Below are positions 56,834 to 61,016 of a stretch of DNA of 61,016 bases, one piece after another. Under the pieces are notes generated by a model. It had not been told where the DNA came from. It ran no database searches and saw only the letters and a list, made by a program, of their open reading frames with translations. The stretch's first letter is position 1; each line of letters opens with the position of its first letter. The DNA comes from Brevundimonas sp. UBA5866 (GTDB lineage Bacteria > Pseudomonadota > Alphaproteobacteria > Caulobacterales > Caulobacteraceae): positions 1-61,016 of the forward strand of contig NZ_DJFS01000098.1 of the NCBI RefSeq assembly GCF_002432125.1. Reading direction: 5' to 3'. Position numbers and translations under genes: made by a program.

Positions 56834-57460
56834 TTATCGGCCTGTCGTCAGCTTGATGACGATGTGGGTGGTGGTATCGATGATGGCCTCGGGCGTATCG
56901 GCACGGCGCATCAGGCCAAAGCCCGCCGCTACGGATTCCACGAGGTTTGCAGTCTCGTAGGAGGTCAGGCGCGGATTGAGGCCGACCGGATGAAGACCGT
57001 TGGAGCGGGCCTGGGCAATGCGCCGCTCCAGCGCGAGGTGCAGGCGACGCAGGCGTTTGATGCGGGTTTCGGCAAAGCCCGGCTCGCCCTTGTCGGCCAG
57101 CATGTGCTCGACCCGCAGGACCGGCCCGTGGTCATCCCAAAGGGCCAGGACCTCGCGCACATAGGCCCGAACGCATTCGAAAGCCCGATCACCCGACCAG
57201 TCGGCATGGATGTGTTTGGCCAGGCCCTGGAAATCCTCGGCGGCCTCTTCGCACAGCACCAGAACCGCCTCTTCGACCGTCTTGAAATAGGTGTAGTAGG
57301 TCGGAGCCGAGACTTCCGCCGCGGCGGCGACATCGGCAGGGCGGATTTCGCCCAGATGATGCTGGTTCAACAGCCGGCGCAGGGCATCAAGAATGGCGCG
57401 GCGCGTACGTGCGCCACGGTTGCCGATCTTGTGGCCAAGCTTGTTTTTATCGTCAGGCAT
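56834..57460 (-). CDS. TetR-family transcriptional regulator
   Basis: A 208-residue regulator. The DNA-binding domain lies at about 18-65 (ARTRRAILDALRRLLNQHHL, RPADVAAAAEVSAPTYYTYF). The ligand domain has no family I can name. ATG 57460. It is divergent from the ferredoxin reductase gene at 57649 with about 190 bases between, so it may regulate that gene rather than feoAB. Confidence 0.85.
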   Translation of the reverse strand: MPDDKNKLGHKIGNRGARTRRAILDALRRLLNQHHLGEIRPADVAAAAEVSAPTYYTYFKTVEEAVLVLCEEAAEDFQGLAKHIHADWSGDRAFECVRAYVREVLALWDDHGPVLRVEHMLADKGEPGFAETRIKRLRRLHLALERRIAQARSNGLHPVGLNPRLTSYETANLVESVAAGFGLMRRADTPEAIIDTTTHIVIKLTTGR

Positions 57461-57648
57461 ATCTGTCTGAATGGGGGCGCGTTGAGCCGCGCGGCGAAGG
57501 TTGGCCTAGACTGTTAAAGGTCTTTCGACAAGGGCCGCGATCACCCTGCGACAAAGCGACTTTGTCGATGGTTTGGGAGCACGGACTTGACCCCGCAGGG
57601 GCGTATCCCCACACACGGATTGAAGCCGTTTCAGTTGCAGGATTCTCC

Positions 57649-58857
57649 ATGTCGAAAGTCGTCATCATCGGTGCGGGCCACGCAGGCGGGTCTGTGGCGG
57701 GTTTCCTGAAGCAGTATGGCTTTGAGGGACAGATCGTGTTGGCCGGTGCGGAACGCGTGGCCCCGTATCAGCGCCCGCCGCTGTCCAAGGCCTGGCTCAA
57801 GGGCGAGGCCGATGAGGGTTCGCTGCAACTGCGTGCCGATGACTATTACGCCGAGAACGGCATCGACCTGCGCCTCGGTGTGACAGCGACAGCCATCGAT
57901 AAAGCGGCCCGTACGGTCAGTTTCGATGACGGCACGGTCGAGAGTTATGACCATCTGGTCATCGCCACGGGATCGCGCGCCCGCAAACTGCCCATCGCGG
58001 GCGGTGAGGACGAGGGCTTGCTGGAACTGCGCACCACGGTGGATGCCGAGCGGCTCAAGGCCTCGCTGGGAGAGGGCAAGACGCTGGTGGTCGTGGGCGG
58101 CGGCTATGTCGGTTTGGAGGCTGCCGCCTCTGCCCGTGCTCTGGGGGGCTCGGCCATTGTGCTGGAGCGGATGGAGCGCGTGCTCCAGCGTGTGGCCTCT
58201 CCGACGCTGTCGGCCTTCTATATGCGCCGTCACACCGAGGAAGGCGTCGAAATCCGCACGGACGTGGATGTGACGGCCATCTCGGCCAGGAGCGTCACCC
58301 TGGCCGATGGAACGGTTGTACAGGCCGATGCGGTTCTGGTCGGTATCGGTGCCATCGCCAATGACGATCTGGCGCGCGATGCCGGATTGGAATGCAATGA
58401 CGGTATTCTTGTCGATCTGGATGCCCGCACCAGTGAGGCCAACATCTATGCGGTGGGGGATGTGACCCGTCGCCCGATGCCGCACTATGACAATCTGATG
58501 TTCCGCCTCGAGAGCGTGCCCAATGCGCTGGAGCAGGCCAAACAGGCCGCCAGCGCGATCACTGGCCGCCCGCAACCCGTGCATGAGGTGCCGTGGTTCT
58601 GGTCGGACCAATATGATGCCAAGCTTCAGATCGCGGGGCTGCCGTTCGGTTCTGACGGGCAGGTGGTGCGGGGCGATCCCGACACCGGCAGTTTCGCGGT
58701 GTTCCACATGAAGGGCGACCGCATCGTCTGCGTCGAGGCCGTCAACGCGCCCCAATCCTTCATGTTCGGCAAACAGGCCATCGGCAAGGCCCTCAGCGTC
58801 AACACCGAAGTCCTCGCCGACGAGGCCGCGCCCATCAAGAGCGCGGCCGCCGCTTGA
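57649..58857 (+). CDS. Ferredoxin/rubredoxin-NAD(P) reductase-like FAD protein
   Basis: A 402-residue flavoprotein of the ferredoxin reductase family for P450 or dioxygenase systems (ThcD/CamA-type): FAD site VVIIGAGHAGGSVAGFL, active-site RPPLSKAWLKGE, NAD(P) site VVGGGYVGLEAAAS, second FAD motif IYAVGDVTRRPM, and the C-terminal reductase domain with PWFWSDQYDAKLQIAG. ATG 57649 has GCAGGA upstream. The partner ferredoxin lies on the minus strand at 59654-59974, separated only by a broken gene. No P450 gene is in this window. Confidence 0.88.
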   Translation: MSKVVIIGAGHAGGSVAGFLKQYGFEGQIVLAGAERVAPYQRPPLSKAWLKGEADEGSLQLRADDYYAENGIDLRLGVTATAIDKAARTVSFDDGTVESYDHLVIATGSRARKLPIAGGEDEGLLELRTTVDAERLKASLGEGKTLVVVGGGYVGLEAAASARALGGSAIVLERMERVLQRVASPTLSAFYMRRHTEEGVEIRTDVDVTAISARSVTLADGTVVQADAVLVGIGAIANDDLARDAGLECNDGILVDLDARTSEANIYAVGDVTRRPMPHYDNLMFRLESVPNALEQAKQAASAITGRPQPVHEVPWFWSDQYDAKLQIAGLPFGSDGQVVRGDPDTGSFAVFHMKGDRIVCVEAVNAPQSFMFGKQAIGKALSVNTEVLADEAAPIKSAAAA

Positions 58858-58864
58858 AATCACT

Positions 58865-59653
58865 CTAGTCGCAAAGCTCCTTAATGCGAGCTTCGATCTC
58901 GGCGGTGAGCTTATAGATATCACTAAGATCAGCGATGAGGTGCTTGGTTTCGGCCTTATCTACGAACGTGCCCACGTATTTCGTAGTGATTTAGTTGAAA
59001 TGCAGGCGGGCGAGGGTCTTGCGGTTGTTGTCGTCGATAAGGACAGCGCAGTAGCTTTTTGCGTCGCGCATGACGACGCGCTTGGGATCGATAAACTTCG
59101 AGGCGATGGCCTGTACGATGCGGTACCCCGAGATTTCCTCCTCGGTGGTCACGATATCGTCTTCCGCCGTCAGAACCGGGGTAGTCTCGTCTACAGACTT
59201 TGAGGCATTGAGCGCTGTTGAGAGGCGCTCGTTGACGAGATCGCGTATCACCGAGCTGATCGTCCCCGTCAGCAGGTTGCGATATTGCTCAATAATGGCA
59301 GCGGTGAAGCGCCCTTCGTGAACCTGTGACGCAATGAGTTTGACGAACTCCTCGGAGGGTTCAGCGAACTCGTGTTCGAGGGCCTTGCGTACCTGGGATT
59401 GAAGTTTGAGTTGGCTCGCCTCATGGACGATCTGGTCGATGTCAAAGCCGTGCTTGGTGAACTTCTCAAGAATGCGAGCATCAGCCGATCTCAGATGATC
59501 GAGTACGAGCGTAAAGAAAGGCTTGGAGTCCATTTTATTCGGAGAGTCGATGTCCGAATAAAATTGATAGACCACACCATTCGTAAGGATCGCCAGTCGA
59601 GCGTCGGTGACGCTGAAATACCGGAATAGCTGACTGGCGTGGTTGATATTTAG
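58865..59653 (-). pseudogene. Decayed restriction endonuclease-like gene (type I HsdR N-terminal domain family)
   Basis: On the minus strand, 59653 to 58865 reads in one frame with a single in-frame TAA (58991-58993) and a final TAG (58865-58867). The reading begins SQLFRYFSVTDARLAILTNG, goes on VVYQFYSDIDSPNKMDSKPF, EFAEPSEEFVKLIASQVHEG and ISGYRIVQAIASKF, then LLIDDNNRKTLARLHFN, stops, and continues ITTKYVGTFVDKAETKHLI to IEARIKELCD. This is the pattern of the C-terminal two-thirds of the type I/IV restriction-like family (HSDR_N_2). The N-terminal part with most of the nuclease motif is missing, and the 5' edge falls exactly on the ferredoxin stop (59654-59656). Bases 59521-59580 have only 26 G+C of 60. 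Confidence 0.7.
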
Positions 59654-59974
59654 TTAAGCTTGCTCCGGCACCGCCACCTTCATGCCGTCCATCTCGTCGG
59701 TCAGGATGATCTGGCAGGAGAGGCGGGAGGCGGCAGGATCGTATTCGTCGCGCCAGTCCAGCATGCCGCGCTCCATGTCCGAGGCGGGGCCTGTGACGGC
59801 CTGCCAGTCAGGATGGATGTGCACGTGGCAGGTGGCGCAGGACATGGCGCCACCGCATTCAGCCTCGATCCCCGGCACGCCGTCGCGCGTGGCATAGGCC
59901 ATCAGGCTGGCGCCGCTGTCGGCGTCTACAACCTGTTCGCTACCGTCGGGCTGGATGAAGGTGATGAAGGGCAT
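59654..59974 (-). CDS. [2Fe-2S] ferredoxin, adrenodoxin type
   Basis: A 106-residue ferredoxin with cluster ligands Cys40, Cys46, Cys49 and Cys87 in the vertebrate-type spacing C-x5-C-x2-C-xn-C (ECGGAMSCATCH ... SCQI). It should pass electrons from the reductase at 57649 to a P450 or other oxygenase elsewhere. ATG 59974 gives the usual length; an in-frame codon further upstream lacks support. Its stop abuts the decayed restriction gene. Confidence 0.92.
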   Translation of the reverse strand: MPFITFIQPDGSEQVVDADSGASLMAYATRDGVPGIEAECGGAMSCATCHVHIHPDWQAVTGPASDMERGMLDWRDEYDPAASRLSCQIILTDEMDGMKVAVPEQA

Positions 59975-60025
59975 GTCGGGAGGGACGTGTCCGCAAGGCG
60001 GACCTATGATCATATTCTGGGAGAA

Positions 60026-60100
<75 letters not shown>

Positions 60101-60155
60101 GCGGCCCGCCTTATGCGGAGAGAATCTCTGCAAGGCAATAGGGCCAGTGTGAGTA

Positions 60156-60593
60156 TCAGTCCAAGGCGGCGCGAATACGCTGTGCCGTGGCCTTGAGCTG
60201 TTCGGGATCGGCCATGCCGGATTGGCCGTGACCGGCCATGTTTCTGTTTTCCCAGCGCGGAATGATGTGGAAGTGCAGGTGGAAGACCGTCTGTCCTGCG
60301 GGGGCACCGTTAAACTGGGTGACAATCAGGCCGTCGGGAGACAGCGCCTTTTCGATGGCGCGGGCCGTGCGCTGGACAGCAGCTGTAATGTCGTTCAGCG
60401 CCGGGGCTTCGATCTCCAGGATATTGCGGGCCTGGGATGTCTTGGAGATGACGAGCGTGTGTCCCTCGCTCTGGGGAAAGGCATCCATGAATACGTAGAC
60501 CTTGTCGTCTTCCCAGACCGGCACGCTGGGGATCTGGCCGCGCAGGATCCTGGCGAAGACGTTCTCGCTGTCATAGCTGCCGTGCAGGCTCAT
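60156..60593 (-). CDS. HIT-family (Hint-like) protein
   Basis: A 145-residue histidine-triad protein with HLHFHIIP (His105, His107, His109) and the conserved FMDAFPQSEGHTLVI. HIT proteins hydrolyse nucleoside phosphoramidates or Ap4A-like substrates. GGGAGAAATCC precedes ATG 60593. It is separated from the tRNA gene by 55 bases. Confidence 0.9.
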   Translation of the reverse strand: MSLHGSYDSENVFARILRGQIPSVPVWEDDKVYVFMDAFPQSEGHTLVISKTSQARNILEIEAPALNDITAAVQRTARAIEKALSPDGLIVTQFNGAPAGQTVFHLHFHIIPRWENRNMAGHGQSGMADPEQLKATAQRIRAALD

Positions 60594-60717
60594 GGATTTC
60601 TCCCTGTGTTCCGAAACGTGTCATAGCAGCCAGACCACAGCCGTCGCCAGTGCGCTGCCGGTCAAGCCCGAGCCTGAGGTTGGATGGAGCGGGGCTGGTG
60701 GGTGAGCCGGGCGGGAC

Positions 60718-61016
60718 TTAGCTCGGCTGAACCACCATGCAGGTCACACGCCGCGCCGCCAGAGCCTCGCACGCAGCCTTCGCCTTGTCTTCCGTCAGGC
60801 CGGTGAATCGGGAGCGATACCAGCCGTTCGCCGTTTGAATGTCCTGACGGGCATTGCCGATCTCGGAGCGGAAGCGGCGGTTGACGTCGTTCAGCCAGTT
60901 ACGGGCGACGGCCTCTTCGCGGAAGGCACCGACCTGAACCGACCAGCGGCCCTGCGGCTCGGCGTTGCGGGTTGGGGTGCGCGCCGCGGTACGGGCAGCG
61001 GAGGGGGCCGGTGTGA
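60718..61016 (-). CDS. SPOR-domain protein, C-terminal end (partial, 5' part beyond window)
   Basis: The complement is open from the window edge to TAA at 60718-60720. It reads GRWSVQVGAFREEAVARNWL, NGWYRSRFTGLTEDKAKAAC and VTCMVVQPS, a SPOR domain (VQVGAF, RSRF), which binds denuded septal peptidoglycan. The part before is Ala/Pro/Thr-rich, a linker. In Caulobacterales such a C-terminal SPOR is often joined to a D-alanyl-D-alanine carboxypeptidase, but the catalytic part is outside the window so the type cannot be confirmed. Confidence 0.75.
   Translation of the reverse strand, partial: TPAPSAARTAARTPTRNAEPQGRWSVQVGAFREEAVARNWLNDVNRRFRSEIGNARQDIQTANGWYRSRFTGLTEDKAKAACEALAARRVTCMVVQPS

Overview
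The window looks like a chromosomal segment of a high-GC alphaproteobacterium, most likely of the order Caulobacterales (Caulobacter/Brevundimonas type). Pointers are an ATP12-type F1-ATPase assembly chaperone, two DUF2336 proteins, a lipoprotein resembling the CC0125/CC1285 family of Caulobacter, GTP-type PEP carboxykinase, a tRNA-Thr and adrenodoxin-type ferredoxin of alphaproteobacterial type, and possible CtrA-like half-sites. Genus is an inference; no rRNA gene is present to settle it.

Layout. 1-4200: an accessory block bounded by two strong intrinsic terminators. It holds a CelD-like acyltransferase, a cupin/JmjC-like protein, a secreted protein with seven GSG-motif repeats and a SAM methyltransferase. 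4228-4980 (minus): a small outer-membrane beta-barrel protein. 5686-20860: the S10-spc-alpha ribosomal superoperon (rpsJ to rplQ, with secY, adk and rpoA). It is unusual in three ways: there is no tuf/fus upstream, three terminator-like hairpins lie between rpmD and rplO, and a TonB-family gene with its own flanking signals sits between adk and rpsM. 20975-29964: GNAT, an ABC exporter pair, an NPP-type phosphodiesterase lipoprotein, a DegP/HtrA-type protease with a lipobox, RarA, a VOC protein, a small membrane protein, an RluA-type pseudouridine synthase and a lipoprotein. 30077-36563: crcB, an RluC/D-type synthase, a TPR plus 2OG-oxygenase fusion, a HAD phosphatase, ATP12, a membrane protein/winged-helix pair with three operator-like palindromes, and an RsuA-type synthase. 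36619-42320: DUF938 methyltransferase, divergent TetR/MFS pair, pckG and a DAO-type flavoenzyme.

42304-49416: a second TonB-like gene, a lytic transglycosylase, and a cluster in which two DUF2336 genes face each other with NAD kinase and an Hpt-like gene between them, then a class II aldolase-like gene overlapping a beta-barrel gene. 49516-53855: RND adaptor and pump. 53914-56781: lipoprotein cytochrome c, and feoA-feoB behind a Fur-box-like site. 56834-61016: TetR, ferredoxin reductase, a decayed restriction-endonuclease gene, [2Fe-2S] ferredoxin, tRNA-Thr(UGU), a HIT protein, and the 3' end of a SPOR-domain gene.

Most of the window is housekeeping: translation, secretion, envelope, iron and gluconeogenesis. 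The parts that conventional annotation explains least are the 1-4200 block, the DUF2336-nadK-Hpt arrangement with its 15-bp inverted repeat, the three-palindrome operator, and the broken restriction gene wedged between reductase and ferredoxin. I saw no CRISPR array, insertion sequence, prophage or integron. No experiment or database search was run, so family names rest on motif recognition alone.
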